A stretch of DNA of 64,000 nt, taken from assembly GCF_046545555.1 (NCBI RefSeq), contig NZ_JBHZTH010000001.1:1984001-2048000 (forward strand), written 5' to 3'. Below are positions 24,849 through 34,028 of the stretch, piece by piece. The position numbers and the translations under genes are program-made. The notes under the pieces are model-generated. The model was not told the origin of the DNA and made no database searches. It saw only the letters and a list, made by a program, of their open reading frames with translations. The stretch's first letter is position 1. Every line of letters starts with the position of its first letter. Source of the stretch: Winogradskyella sp046545555. Its GTDB lineage: Bacteria > Bacteroidota > Bacteroidia > Flavobacteriales > Flavobacteriaceae.

Positions 24849-26741
24849 ATGACAAAGAATTTTTTCCTTATTGCATGCATTGTTTTTTCATTTTTAAGCT
24901 GTAAAGAAAACGTACATCAAGCAACTGAAACACAAGAAACAGCAGCTGTAAATAATACCTATGCCAAAGATAACTACACCAAAAAAGAGGTGATGATAGA
25001 AATGCGCGACGGTATTAAATTGCATACAACTATTTATACACCAAAGGATACATCTAAAAAGTATCCAATGCTTTTAAAGCGAACTCCTTACAGTTGCAGA
25101 CCCTATGGCGAGGATGCCTTCCCAACGAAAGTAGGTCCGAATAAATATATGATGGAAGAAGGTAATATTATGGTCTACCAGGATGTAAGAGGACGATGGA
25201 ATAGTGAAGGGGTTTACGATAATATGCGCGCATATATTCCGAATAAAACGGGAACACAATTTGACGAGGCCAGCGATACGTATGATACCATAGAATGGTT
25301 GGTAAATAATGTAGAACATAACAATGGTAATGTTGGAACCTACGGAATTTCATATCCAGGATTTTACGCAACATATTCGCTCTTAGATTCGCATCCAGCA
25401 CTTAAAGCAGTGTCACCACAGGCATGTATTGGAGATTTCTTTTTTGATGATTTTATACATAATGGTGCTTTTCTCTTAAGTTATTGGAGAGCAACTTCTG
25501 TATTTGGTTATATGAAAGATAAGCCAACACAAAAAGCTTGGTATGAGTTCCCAGATATTGGTACAGAAGATCAACATCAATTCTTTTTAGATCATATGCC
25601 ACTCAGTAAGCTCAATACTTTCTATGGTGAAGACAATGTGTTTATGGAGCAGATAAAAGAACACGTCACTTATGACGAGTTTTGGCAGAGCAGAGGGATT
25701 ATTCAACATTTAAAAGATATAAAACCTGCAACCATGATTGTTGGCGGTCTATTTGATGCTGAAGATTTATACGGTCCTTTTAACACTTATAAGAGTATCG
25801 AAGAAAATAGTACGAATTACAATACGGTTGTATTTGGACCTTGGAGTCATGGTGATTGGGCAAGAACAAAAGAAAGACAAGTAGTAGGGAATATCCATTT
25901 TGGAGATAATTTATCCGATAATTTTCAAAAAAATATAGAGACAAAATTCTTTAATCATTTCTTGAAAGGTGAAGCCAATGGCGAAACAGGTTTAGCAGAA
26001 GCACAAATGTTTAATACAGGTACAAAAGAATGGCAATCTTTTGAATCTTGGCCGCCAGAAAATGCAACTAAAGAAAGTTACTTTATGCAGCCTTATGAGC
26101 GTTTAACACAACAGGCCAATCGCATGATAGCGACCTCAGATTTTGTAAGTGATCCTAAAAAGCCTGTACCTTATACCGAAGATATTAAGGTTGGGTTTAC
26201 ACCAAGAAAATTTATGACAGATGATCAACGTTTTGCATCGAGACGACCAGATGTTTTAACTTTTGAGACTGAAATTTTAGAAAACGATGTAACACTCGCA
26301 GGTGATATCTTAGCAAAACTTAATGTATCGACTACAGGTACAGCAGCAGATTGGATTGTAAAAGTTATTGACGTTTATCCTGCAGATACAAAACCAGTCG
26401 AAGGAACTGATGATGTGCAAGACCATTTAAAACTAAGCAACTATCATTTAATGGTTAGAAGCGAAACCTTAAGAGGACGTTTTAGAAATAGCATGTCTCA
26501 ACCAGAGCCTTTTGTGCCAAATGAAAAAACTGCAGTTAACTTAAAATTACAAGATGTGTTTCACACCTTTAAGAAAGGACATAAAATCCAAGTGCAGGTA
26601 CAGAGTACGTTTTTTCCTTATATAGATGCGAATCCTCAGACCTATGTAGATAATATTTTTGAAGCAAAGGAGTCAGATTTTAAAACGCAAACACATAAGG
26701 TTTATAATGATTCTTCTATTGAATTTACAGTAATTAAATAA
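24849..26741 (+). CDS. CocE/NonD-family (S15) hydrolase, lipoprotein
   Basis: A 630-residue alpha/beta hydrolase with a lipoprotein signal (LIACIVFSFLSC, lipobox LSC, about Cys20). The S15 domain shows LKRTPYSCRPYG, YQDVRGRWNSEG, the nucleophile in GTYGISYPGFYA, the Asp in VGGLFDAEDLYG and the His in FGPWSHGDW. A jelly-roll C-terminal domain follows (residues about 430-630). Members cleave peptides after proline or acyl and amide bonds (glutaryl-7-ACA acylase, cocaine esterase types). Likely periplasmic or surface-exposed peptide or ester hydrolysis; substrate unknown. Confidence 0.92.
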   Translation: MTKNFFLIACIVFSFLSCKENVHQATETQETAAVNNTYAKDNYTKKEVMIEMRDGIKLHTTIYTPKDTSKKYPMLLKRTPYSCRPYGEDAFPTKVGPNKYMMEEGNIMVYQDVRGRWNSEGVYDNMRAYIPNKTGTQFDEASDTYDTIEWLVNNVEHNNGNVGTYGISYPGFYATYSLLDSHPALKAVSPQACIGDFFFDDFIHNGAFLLSYWRATSVFGYMKDKPTQKAWYEFPDIGTEDQHQFFLDHMPLSKLNTFYGEDNVFMEQIKEHVTYDEFWQSRGIIQHLKDIKPATMIVGGLFDAEDLYGPFNTYKSIEENSTNYNTVVFGPWSHGDWARTKERQVVGNIHFGDNLSDNFQKNIETKFFNHFLKGEANGETGLAEAQMFNTGTKEWQSFESWPPENATKESYFMQPYERLTQQANRMIATSDFVSDPKKPVPYTEDIKVGFTPRKFMTDDQRFASRRPDVLTFETEILENDVTLAGDILAKLNVSTTGTAADWIVKVIDVYPADTKPVEGTDDVQDHLKLSNYHLMVRSETLRGRFRNSMSQPEPFVPNEKTAVNLKLQDVFHTFKKGHKIQVQVQSTFFPYIDANPQTYVDNIFEAKESDFKTQTHKVYNDSSIEFTVIK

Positions 26742-26745
26742 TAAG

Positions 26746-26818
26746 CTGTTCTATCGAGCGTAGTCGAGATATCAAAACTAATGAAAGTATTAGGTCTCGA
26801 CTGCGCTCGACCAGACAG
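26746..26818. repeat. Intergenic palindromic repeat, copy 3 (paired, longest)
   Basis: Two 24-nt facing arms, 26746-26769 and 26795-26818, about 80 percent complementary, with a 25-nt spacer. Each arm carries TCGAGCGTAGTCGAGA or its complement-like TCTCGACTGCGCTCGA. Same family as at 5233 and 23113. Confidence 0.78.
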
Positions 26819-26848
26819 TTAACCGTCACAAATAATTAATATTACATA

Positions 26849-27808
26849 GTGCCTATTCTAGAATCTACCTATAAACCACCATTTTGGGCTAAAACTAGTT
26901 TTGTTTCAACAGTATATTCTGGTTTAATTAGACGTGTACCTGGCGTAGTACAAACCAGAGAACGTTTAACGTTGCCAGACAGTGATTTTTTAGATTTAGA
27001 TTGGAGTAATGCTAAAGAAAAGTCTAATAAAGTCATTATTCTATTGCACGGTTTAGAAGGTAATGCGCAGCGACCATACATTACAGGTACTGCAAAATTA
27101 TTTAATGACAACGGAATTGATGCTTGTGCTGTAAACTTTAGAGGATGTAGTGGAGAAACCAATCTGTTATATCGTAGTTACCATTCTGGTGCCACGGAAG
27201 ATCTAGATGCTGTTGTAAAGCATATAGTCTCTAAAGGTTATTACAACGAAATTTATATTAAAGGTATAAGTCTTGGTGCAAATATGGCTTTAAAGTACGT
27301 TGGTGAAGACAACGAATTGCCAAAAGAATTAAAAGCTATAATTGCTATTTCTGCACCTTGCGATTTAAAAGGATCTTGTGATGAGTTATTGAGTTTAAAG
27401 AATAGACATTATGCGATTCGGTTTTTACAACATTTAAAGGATAAGTTGAAGCCAAAGTTAATTCAATTTCCAAACAAAATATCTCAAACAAATTATAGCA
27501 CTATCAAAACTTTAAAAGATTTTGATGATGTCTATACTTCTAAAGCCCACGGATTTAAAGATGCTTTAGATTATTATGAAAAAGCCAGTTCTTTACAGTT
27601 TTTACCGAATATTAAAGTACCATCGTTAATTATTAATGCCTTAAATGATTCGTTTATTTCTTCAAGTTGTTATCCTGTTAAAGAAGCAAAGCAAAACCCT
27701 AATTTGTATTTAGAAATGCCCAATTATGGAGCGCATGTTGGTTTTATTAGTAAGAATAATAAGTATTACAATGAAGAACGGGCTTTGGATTTTGTAACTG
27801 AACTTTAA
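26849..27808 (+). CDS. YheT-family alpha/beta hydrolase
   Basis: A 319-residue hydrolase starting with GTG at 26849 (MPILESTYKPPFWAK). Motifs: ILLHGLEGNAQRPYI near 67 (oxyanion), AVNFRGCSGE, nucleophile in KGISLGANMALKY near 145, an Asp in LIINALNDSFI and His in NYGAHVGFI. This is the pattern of the YheT/ABHD esterase group, of unknown physiological substrate. It lies 29 nt upstream of the yifB gene and could be co-transcribed. Confidence 0.9.
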   Translation: MPILESTYKPPFWAKTSFVSTVYSGLIRRVPGVVQTRERLTLPDSDFLDLDWSNAKEKSNKVIILLHGLEGNAQRPYITGTAKLFNDNGIDACAVNFRGCSGETNLLYRSYHSGATEDLDAVVKHIVSKGYYNEIYIKGISLGANMALKYVGEDNELPKELKAIIAISAPCDLKGSCDELLSLKNRHYAIRFLQHLKDKLKPKLIQFPNKISQTNYSTIKTLKDFDDVYTSKAHGFKDALDYYEKASSLQFLPNIKVPSLIINALNDSFISSSCYPVKEAKQNPNLYLEMPNYGAHVGFISKNNKYYNEERALDFVTEL

Positions 27809-27836
27809 TTTGTAGATTTAAGCAAACAAATTTTCC

Positions 27837-29375
27837 ATGCTCAAAAAAGTTTTCGCCAGTGCCGTTTTTGGTGTAGAAGCTTCAACAATAACTGTTGAGG
27901 TTAATGTAGATAAAGGTGTTGGGTATCACTTAGTGGGTTTGCCAGATAATGCTATCAAAGAGAGTAATTATCGTATTGCGGCTGCACTTCAGAATAACGG
28001 TTACCGTATTCCAGGTAAAAAGATTACTATAAACATGGCACCTGCTGATTTGCGTAAAGAAGGCTCAGCATACGATTTAACTTTAGCTATCGGAATATTG
28101 GCAGCATCTAGCCAAATAAAAGCAGAAAACTTAGAAGATTATCTTATTATGGGTGAGTTATCCTTAGATGGAAGCTTACAGCCTTTTAAAGGTGCGTTAC
28201 CAATTGCGGTAAAAGCAAGAGAAGAAGGTTTTAAAGGTATAATTTTACCAATACAGAATGCAAAAGAAGCTGCTATTGTAGATGATTTAAAAGTCTTTGG
28301 TGTGGAAAGTATTATGCAAGTTATCAATCATTTTGATAAAGGGGAGACTCTAGAGCAAACGATTATAAATACGCGAGAAGAATTTTATAAAAATCTCGAC
28401 TTCCCTGAGTTTGATTTTGCTGATGTAAAAGGACAAGAAAGTATAAAGCGATGTATGGAGATTGCAGCAGCAGGAGGTCATAATATTATTCTTATAGGTC
28501 CACCAGGTTCTGGTAAAACTATGCTGGCAAAACGACTGCCTTCTATACTTCCGCCAATGACACTTCATGAAGCTTTGGAAACTACTAAAATACATTCTGT
28601 AGTTGGCAGAGTAAAAGCGCACGCAGGATTGATGGCTCAGAGACCGTTTAGGAGTCCACATCACACTATTTCAAATGTTGCTCTTGTAGGTGGAGGAAGT
28701 TACCCACAACCAGGTGAAATTTCATTATCGCATAATGGAGTTTTGTTTTTAGACGAATTACCAGAATTTAAGCGCGAAGTTTTAGAAGTAATGCGTCAGC
28801 CACTTGAAGATAGAGAAGTCACAATCTCAAGAGCAAAATTTACGGTAACGTATCCATCGTCATTTATGTTGGTGGCAAGTATGAATCCGAGTCCGAGTGG
28901 ATATTTTAACGATCCAGATTCGCCAATAACATCATCACCAGCTGAAATGCAGCGTTATATGGGTAAAATTTCAGGGCCTTTATTAGATCGTATAGATATC
29001 CATATAGAAGTGACACCTGTGCCTTTTGAAAAACTTTCGGATGAACGCAATGGAGAATCTTCAGTAGATATTAGAAAGCGTGTTACTAAAGCAAGAGAAA
29101 ACCAAACCGAGCGCTTTAAGGACTTAGAAAATATCCATTACAACGCACAGATGAATACCAAGCAAATACGGAAATATTGTAAATTAGAGGAAGCTTCTAT
29201 GCTACTGTTAAAATCTGCTATGGAACGCTTAAATTTATCGGCCAGAGCTTATGATAGAATTTTAAAAGTATCTAGAACTATTGCAGATTTAGAAGGTTCA
29301 AAAGATGTCTTAGGTGTACATATTAGTGAGGCGATTCAATATCGAAGTTTAGATCGTGAGGGTTGGTTAGGCTAA
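27837..29375 (+). CDS. YifB/ComM-family Mg-chelatase-like AAA+ ATPase
   Basis: A 512-residue protein of standard family length. The N-terminal ChlI domain (VEVNVDKGVGYHLVGLPDNA, RIPGKKITINMAPADLRKEG) is followed by a Mg-chelatase AAA+ core with Walker A IGPPGSGKTMLAK near 222, RPFRSPHHTISNVALVGGG, Walker B VLFLDELPEF, then a C-terminal lid helix domain (NLSARAYDRILKVSRTIADL). ComM in proteobacteria promotes branch migration during natural transformation. Its stop interlocks with that of the converging gene by 4 nt (CTAA). Confidence 0.95.
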   Translation: MLKKVFASAVFGVEASTITVEVNVDKGVGYHLVGLPDNAIKESNYRIAAALQNNGYRIPGKKITINMAPADLRKEGSAYDLTLAIGILAASSQIKAENLEDYLIMGELSLDGSLQPFKGALPIAVKAREEGFKGIILPIQNAKEAAIVDDLKVFGVESIMQVINHFDKGETLEQTIINTREEFYKNLDFPEFDFADVKGQESIKRCMEIAAAGGHNIILIGPPGSGKTMLAKRLPSILPPMTLHEALETTKIHSVVGRVKAHAGLMAQRPFRSPHHTISNVALVGGGSYPQPGEISLSHNGVLFLDELPEFKREVLEVMRQPLEDREVTISRAKFTVTYPSSFMLVASMNPSPSGYFNDPDSPITSSPAEMQRYMGKISGPLLDRIDIHIEVTPVPFEKLSDERNGESSVDIRKRVTKARENQTERFKDLENIHYNAQMNTKQIRKYCKLEEASMLLLKSAMERLNLSARAYDRILKVSRTIADLEGSKDVLGVHISEAIQYRSLDREGWLG

Positions 29376-31573
29376 TCATCTTTCAAAAAATAATTTTTCA
29401 CAGTTTCATTATCTACAAATTCCCATTTAAAAGGTAATTCCCCACTTGTAATGTAACTATAGGCTTTAGATGCCATTTTCCCTGAAGAGTCCATTGTAAA
29501 TTCCATCATAGTTCCTAATCTGGTTAAATCCATATAAAGATTTTCAGAAATAGGTAGTAATTCCACTTTTACTAAATCACTATTTTCCCCTTTTCGTTTG
29601 TAATAGAACTTTCCGTCTTCTATCCAAAACTTTCTTGGACCATAGTCGCCAGAGAAATTCTTATTTTGAAGCAATATGACATCTGAGGTGTTATCTTGCT
29701 TGTATTGAATATGCTTTGATAAATTAGAAAGATAGCTGTGATTTGGATTATTTTTAAACGCAATCTTATACAATGAGTCAGCAACTTTTAGATCCTCTTT
29801 TTGATAAGCTTCATCTGCTGCTAATATTGAGGCGTCTAATTTCCAATAAAACCTTACGCCAGTATTGTTCCAGTTAAACTGATGATTTCTAAAGCCAACA
29901 GTTTTACCCATTTTGTCTTTTATAAGTTTGTTGTAGAACGTCTGACTTTGAATAAAACCACCACCAATAGCATCTTTACCTGCTGGAAGAAAAGTACGCA
30001 TACTTTGGTTTTTAACATATTGAATGAGTCTACCATTGTAAATCCACATTTCTAAGGTTTGTTCGTTATTTTCAGAACGATAGAATCCAGAAAATTGTTT
30101 TAAATCTTCAGAGTTATAAGGATTACTTTCTAAATGAGAAAATATCGAGTCATAGGGTTTAATACGATTGGTGTTTTTTGTGTTCCCGAGTTTATATTCT
30201 TTAAATATAGCTTTGGCTTTATCTATTTCACCTTTAAAAATTAGAGGTTCTAATTTCAAAACTTTTATCTCAGGATTAATAATTTCATAGGCTTTTAGAG
30301 CATCAATAATTCTGTCATCATTACCATTGAGCATGGCAGCCTCAGAGAGATTGAGACCATTTTCGCCATTAGGATTTTTGTTAAATAAATCTTCAGCAGC
30401 AGTCATGTAACCTTTTGTGTTTTTAGTCTCACCATAAATTGAGAATAAAATCATATTGTAAAACGAGTTTGTAGGATCTACTTCTAATTGTAGTTTTACT
30501 TGTTTCTCTGCTTCTTCGTAATTGTCGTAAGCTAAATTTCTCTGTATATAAACTTCGAGTTGTTTTTGCAGAGGAAGATTATTTTTAAGAGCGACAGCCT
30601 TATCAATAATATCTTGTGTTTCCAGTTTTCCTCTATTGTATAAGGTATTACGTTTAGCTTCTTGTAAATACGCTAAAGCAAACCCTTTATCTATATCGTA
30701 AGCTTTTCTGTAATCCATATTAGCATAAGCTTCTAAAGCTGGTAAAGAATTGCTTATAAATTCATTTATGGGTAAATCTAAATAGGTTAGGGAGTTGCCT
30801 TCTACAAAGCCCGAGTTTGAAGTGATAAACACACTAATATCGTCTAATAACGTCAGAATATTTGAACCAGTTAGTGTTTGTTCTTTTAAGATTTTACCAT
30901 TAGAAGCTTTTCTGATGTATGTGGTAATCGTATATTCTGATCCTACTTTATCATAAGTGCCATCTACGTAAAAGGTGTTAAATAGAGAGGCCTCTCTGAT
31001 TTTTGTCGTTGTATTAGTTAAAAAGTCGAAGTTTGGAGTAATATTTTTATTCTGAAGTAAATCTTCTTCCAAGAGTCTACCAATTCCATAGCGCAACCAA
31101 GAGGTTGTACTATCTTCTTTTACCTGCTTAAAGCCATAAATAGGAACGCCAACCCTGAACTCTTCTTTTGTAATGGTTTTGGTTTCTAATTGACCTTGTT
31201 CATTTTCGAAAGCAATATTTTTTGTTGTAGCTCCAAGATCGCTATTTCCAAAACCAAAATAAAGTGCAATAAATAGAATTATAACATTTAATGGAATAAA
31301 AATTTTCTCACGGAGCTTCACAATTCGTTTGCTTAAACGCTCTTGATTATAAATAAATATGATTAAAGATGGGCTTATACCAATAAAAAACCAAAGTAAA
31401 ATATCTACCCAATGCGGTGAAATATTATAGCGATTTAAAACCCAATCAACAAATTGCAAAAAAGTCCATGCAGCTACAAGATAGGCTGCAAAAAACTTTA
31501 AAGTATTAATCCACTTTTTCTTTCGATTTTTTTGTTCCTCCATGTGCACAATAGTGATAGATTGATGAGTCAT
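29372..31573 (-). CDS. Membrane-anchored TPR-like protein of unknown function
   Basis: A 733-residue protein; the ATG at 31543 (MEEQKNRKKKW) is an alternative start. Three N-terminal hydrophobic segments lie near 25-45, 55-75 and 92-112, preceded by a basic stretch. Residues about 140-260 look like the TolB/FlgO-like module found in such proteins (SWLRYGIGRLLEEDLLQ). The rest has tandem helical repeats of TPR type (GFALAYLQEAKRNTLYNRGK, EEAEKQVKLQLEVDPTNSFY). The pattern resembles Bacteroidota TPR proteins without the usual cyclase or DNA-binding domain. Function unknown. Confidence 0.7.
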   Translation of the reverse strand: MTHQSITIVHMEEQKNRKKKWINTLKFFAAYLVAAWTFLQFVDWVLNRYNISPHWVDILLWFFIGISPSLIIFIYNQERLSKRIVKLREKIFIPLNVIILFIALYFGFGNSDLGATTKNIAFENEQGQLETKTITKEEFRVGVPIYGFKQVKEDSTTSWLRYGIGRLLEEDLLQNKNITPNFDFLTNTTTKIREASLFNTFYVDGTYDKVGSEYTITTYIRKASNGKILKEQTLTGSNILTLLDDISVFITSNSGFVEGNSLTYLDLPINEFISNSLPALEAYANMDYRKAYDIDKGFALAYLQEAKRNTLYNRGKLETQDIIDKAVALKNNLPLQKQLEVYIQRNLAYDNYEEAEKQVKLQLEVDPTNSFYNMILFSIYGETKNTKGYMTAAEDLFNKNPNGENGLNLSEAAMLNGNDDRIIDALKAYEIINPEIKVLKLEPLIFKGEIDKAKAIFKEYKLGNTKNTNRIKPYDSIFSHLESNPYNSEDLKQFSGFYRSENNEQTLEMWIYNGRLIQYVKNQSMRTFLPAGKDAIGGGFIQSQTFYNKLIKDKMGKTVGFRNHQFNWNNTGVRFYWKLDASILAADEAYQKEDLKVADSLYKIAFKNNPNHSYLSNLSKHIQYKQDNTSDVILLQNKNFSGDYGPRKFWIEDGKFYYKRKGENSDLVKVELLPISENLYMDLTRLGTMMEFTMDSSGKMASKAYSYITSGELPFKWEFVDNETVKNYFLKDD

Positions 31574-31626
31574 CTTAACTTAAGATTTGTAAGATAAATA
31601 ATATTGGTGAAACTCAATAGCTTCGA

Positions 31627-31675
31627 ATTTGAATTTTTTAATTCAAATATCTCAATTGTAAATATTGTATTTTTG
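31627..31675 (+). promoter_or_regulatory. Inverted repeat and -7 box of the DUF2891 / pxp operon
   Basis: ATTTGAATT (31627-31635), TTTT, AATTCAAAT (31640-31648) is a perfect 9-bp inverted repeat, followed 19 nt later by TATTTTTG (31668-31675), a TAnnTTTG box 24 nt before the ATG. No TTG stands at normal distance. A good candidate operator for the 5-oxoproline genes. Confidence 0.5.
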
Positions 31676-31698
31676 AGAAGCATGAAAACATTCACCTA

Positions 31699-32802
31699 AT
31701 GAAAAACTATTGCCTATTATTTTTTGGTCTTTTAATTTTGAGTTGTAATGAGTTAAAAGACAAATCAGACGCGCTAAATCCACAAGTTGAAACTGTTGAG
31801 ATTCCTGTGTTAAATTTATTACAAGCAAATAGACTAGCGCAATTGCCTTTAAGTTGCATGAATACAGAGTATCCTAATAAGTTGAATCAAACGATTGGTG
31901 GTGCTGAAGATTTAAAATCACCAAAAGAATTACATCCTGCATTTTATGGTTGTTTTGATTGGCATTCTGCGGTTCATGGGCATTGGAGTTTGGTGAGTTT
32001 ATTAAAGAATTTTCCAGATTTAGATAACAGGGCTGAGATTGAAAAAAAATTACTTCAAAATATATCAAAAGAAAATATAGAGAAAGAACTCTTGTATTTT
32101 GAAGGCAAGCATAACAAGTCTTTTGAAAGAACCTATGGTTGGGCTTGGTTACTAAAGCTAGCAGAAGAATTGCATACTTGGGAAAGTGAAACTGCGAGAA
32201 CTTTAGAAACAAATCTGCAACCCATGACGAATTTGATAATTGATAAATACTTAGAGTTTTTACCAAAACTCAATTACCCAATCAGAGTAGGAGAACATCC
32301 AAACACAGCATTTGGATTAAGTTTTGCTTATGATTATGCTGTTGCTGTGGATCATTTAGAATTAAAAACCTTAATTGAAACTAGAGCAAAAGACTTTTAC
32401 AGCAATGATAAAGGTTGTCCATTAAATTGGGAGCCAAGCGGTTTCGATTTCTTATCACCATGTTTAGAAGAAGCAGCTTTGATGAAACGTGTGTTGTCAA
32501 TAGCGGAATTTGGAATTTGGATAAATGATTTTTTGCCTCAACTCAAGAATAAAAATTTTAATATAGAAACAGGAAAAGTTTCTGACAGAACTGATGGTAA
32601 ATTAGTGCACTTGGATGGTGTTAATTTCTCTAGAGCTTGGAGTTTAAATTATATTGCTAAAGAATTACCTGATTATAAACATCTTCAAAATATTGCGAAT
32701 CAACACATTAATTACTCATTGCCAAGTATTGTTGGTGACAGTTATGAAGGAGGTCATTGGTTAGGTAGTTTTGCGATCTATGCTTTAAATTCAATAGAGT
32801 AA
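31699..32802 (+). CDS. DUF2891-family lipoprotein
   Basis: A 367-residue protein with a lipoprotein signal (LLFFGLLILSC, about Cys16). The mature part fits DUF2891: ELHPAFYGCFDWHSAVHGHW near 75-95, YGWAWLLKLAEELHTWE, RVGEHPNTAFGLSFAYDYA, CPLNWEPSGFDFLSPCLEEA and GDSYEGGHWLGSFAIY near the end. Conserved Trp, His and Glu residues and helical pairs suggest an alpha/alpha toroid hydrolase-like fold; no activity is established. It is the first of five closely packed genes ending with pxpABC, so it may act on peptides or pyroglutamyl compounds outside the cytoplasm (inference). Confidence 0.85.
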   Translation: MKNYCLLFFGLLILSCNELKDKSDALNPQVETVEIPVLNLLQANRLAQLPLSCMNTEYPNKLNQTIGGAEDLKSPKELHPAFYGCFDWHSAVHGHWSLVSLLKNFPDLDNRAEIEKKLLQNISKENIEKELLYFEGKHNKSFERTYGWAWLLKLAEELHTWESETARTLETNLQPMTNLIIDKYLEFLPKLNYPIRVGEHPNTAFGLSFAYDYAVAVDHLELKTLIETRAKDFYSNDKGCPLNWEPSGFDFLSPCLEEAALMKRVLSIAEFGIWINDFLPQLKNKNFNIETGKVSDRTDGKLVHLDGVNFSRAWSLNYIAKELPDYKHLQNIANQHINYSLPSIVGDSYEGGHWLGSFAIYALNSIE

Positions 32803-32804
32803 GA

Positions 32805-34028
32805 ATGAAAAAATTCTTAAAAAATATTGGTCCAGGACCTCTTGTAGCAGCTGCATTTATTGGTCCTGGTACGGTAACGGTTTGTACGTTAGCAGGAGTC
32901 AACTTCGGTTATACTTTGCTTTGGGCAATGGTTTTATCAGTAGTAGCTACAATTGTTTTGCAAGAAATGACAGCAAGACTGGGAGTTGTGTCCCAAAAAG
33001 GCTTGTCTCAAATTATAAGAGAGGAAATAAATAACCCAGTTTTAAAGGGACTTGCTGTTTTTTTAATCATTAGTGCAATTGTAATTGGTAATGCAGCTTA
33101 TGAGGCTGGCAATATTAGTGGTGGCGCTTTAGGTATGGAGACACTTTTTGGAGTTTCAGTGCTAGAAATAGGTAGTTTAAAGCTCAATATCATGGCTCTC
33201 ATTATTGGTTTAGTAGCTTTTGTGTTTCTGTATATTGGTAATTACAAAGTGTTAGAACGTTTGTTGGTCTTTCTCGTTATTTTAATGAGTATAGCTTTTT
33301 TAATTACTGCGGTAATAACTAAGCCAGACCTATCAGAAATTATTAAAGGTATTTTTGTGCCTAAATTTCCAGATAAAAGTATTTTAACCATTATTGGGCT
33401 TATAGGTACTACAGTAGTGCCATATAACCTCTTTTTGCATGCCTCTTTAGCTAAAACAAAATGGAAGAATAAAGACGATTTAAGTTTTGCAAGAAAAGAT
33501 ACGATCATTGCTGTAATCTTAGGAGGTATTGTATCCATGTGTATTATTATTTCGGCATCAGCTATTCCGGCTCAAAACATTTCTAACGTTTCTGATTTAG
33601 CAAAAGGTCTAGAGCCTTTATTTGGTGTTTATGCCAAATATTTTTTAGCAATTGGTCTATTTTCTGCAGGTATTACTAGCGCAATTACAGCACCTTTAGC
33701 AGCAGCTTTCGTGACGAGTGGATGCCTCGGATGGGATTCTAATCTAAAGTCTAAAAAGTTCAGAGCCGTTTGGATATGTATTCTTGGATTGGGAGTGGTT
33801 TTCTCAACAATAGGCTTTAAGTCAATTGAAATTATAAAATTCGCCCAAGTTGCCAATGGTTTGTTATTACCAATTATAGCTTGCTTTTTACTTTGGGTAA
33901 TGAATAAGTCATCAGTTTTAGGGAAATATATAAATTCAAAAGCTCAAAATATTTTAGGTGTCATTATTGTTTTAATTGCCATATTTCTAGGTTTTAAAGG
34001 AATTCTAAGTGTTTTTAACTTCATATAA
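32805..34028 (+). CDS. NRAMP-related transporter with altered metal-site motifs
   Basis: A 407-residue membrane protein with about 11 hydrophobic segments and the NRAMP fold. The first helix reads FIGPGTVTV (residues 18-26) where metal transporters have DPGN, and the sixth reads TTVVPYNLFLH (about 202-212) where they have MPHNLYLHS. Asp, Asn and Met that coordinate Mn or Fe are thus Gly, Thr and Val, and the helix-6 His is Tyr. It starts 2 nt after the DUF2891 gene and ends directly before pxpA. NRAMP relatives also neighbour ycsF/pxpA in Bacillus. A 5-oxoproline or other organic-acid carrier is more likely than a metal carrier (inference). Confidence 0.85.
   Translation: MKKFLKNIGPGPLVAAAFIGPGTVTVCTLAGVNFGYTLLWAMVLSVVATIVLQEMTARLGVVSQKGLSQIIREEINNPVLKGLAVFLIISAIVIGNAAYEAGNISGGALGMETLFGVSVLEIGSLKLNIMALIIGLVAFVFLYIGNYKVLERLLVFLVILMSIAFLITAVITKPDLSEIIKGIFVPKFPDKSILTIIGLIGTTVVPYNLFLHASLAKTKWKNKDDLSFARKDTIIAVILGGIVSMCIIISASAIPAQNISNVSDLAKGLEPLFGVYAKYFLAIGLFSAGITSAITAPLAAAFVTSGCLGWDSNLKSKKFRAVWICILGLGVVFSTIGFKSIEIIKFAQVANGLLLPIIACFLLWVMNKSSVLGKYINSKAQNILGVIIVLIAIFLGFKGILSVFNFI

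Noticed and set aside
32805..34028. Manganese or iron transporter MntH
   Set aside because: The DPGN and MPH metal-site motifs are absent, and the gene sits in a 5-oxoprolinase operon.
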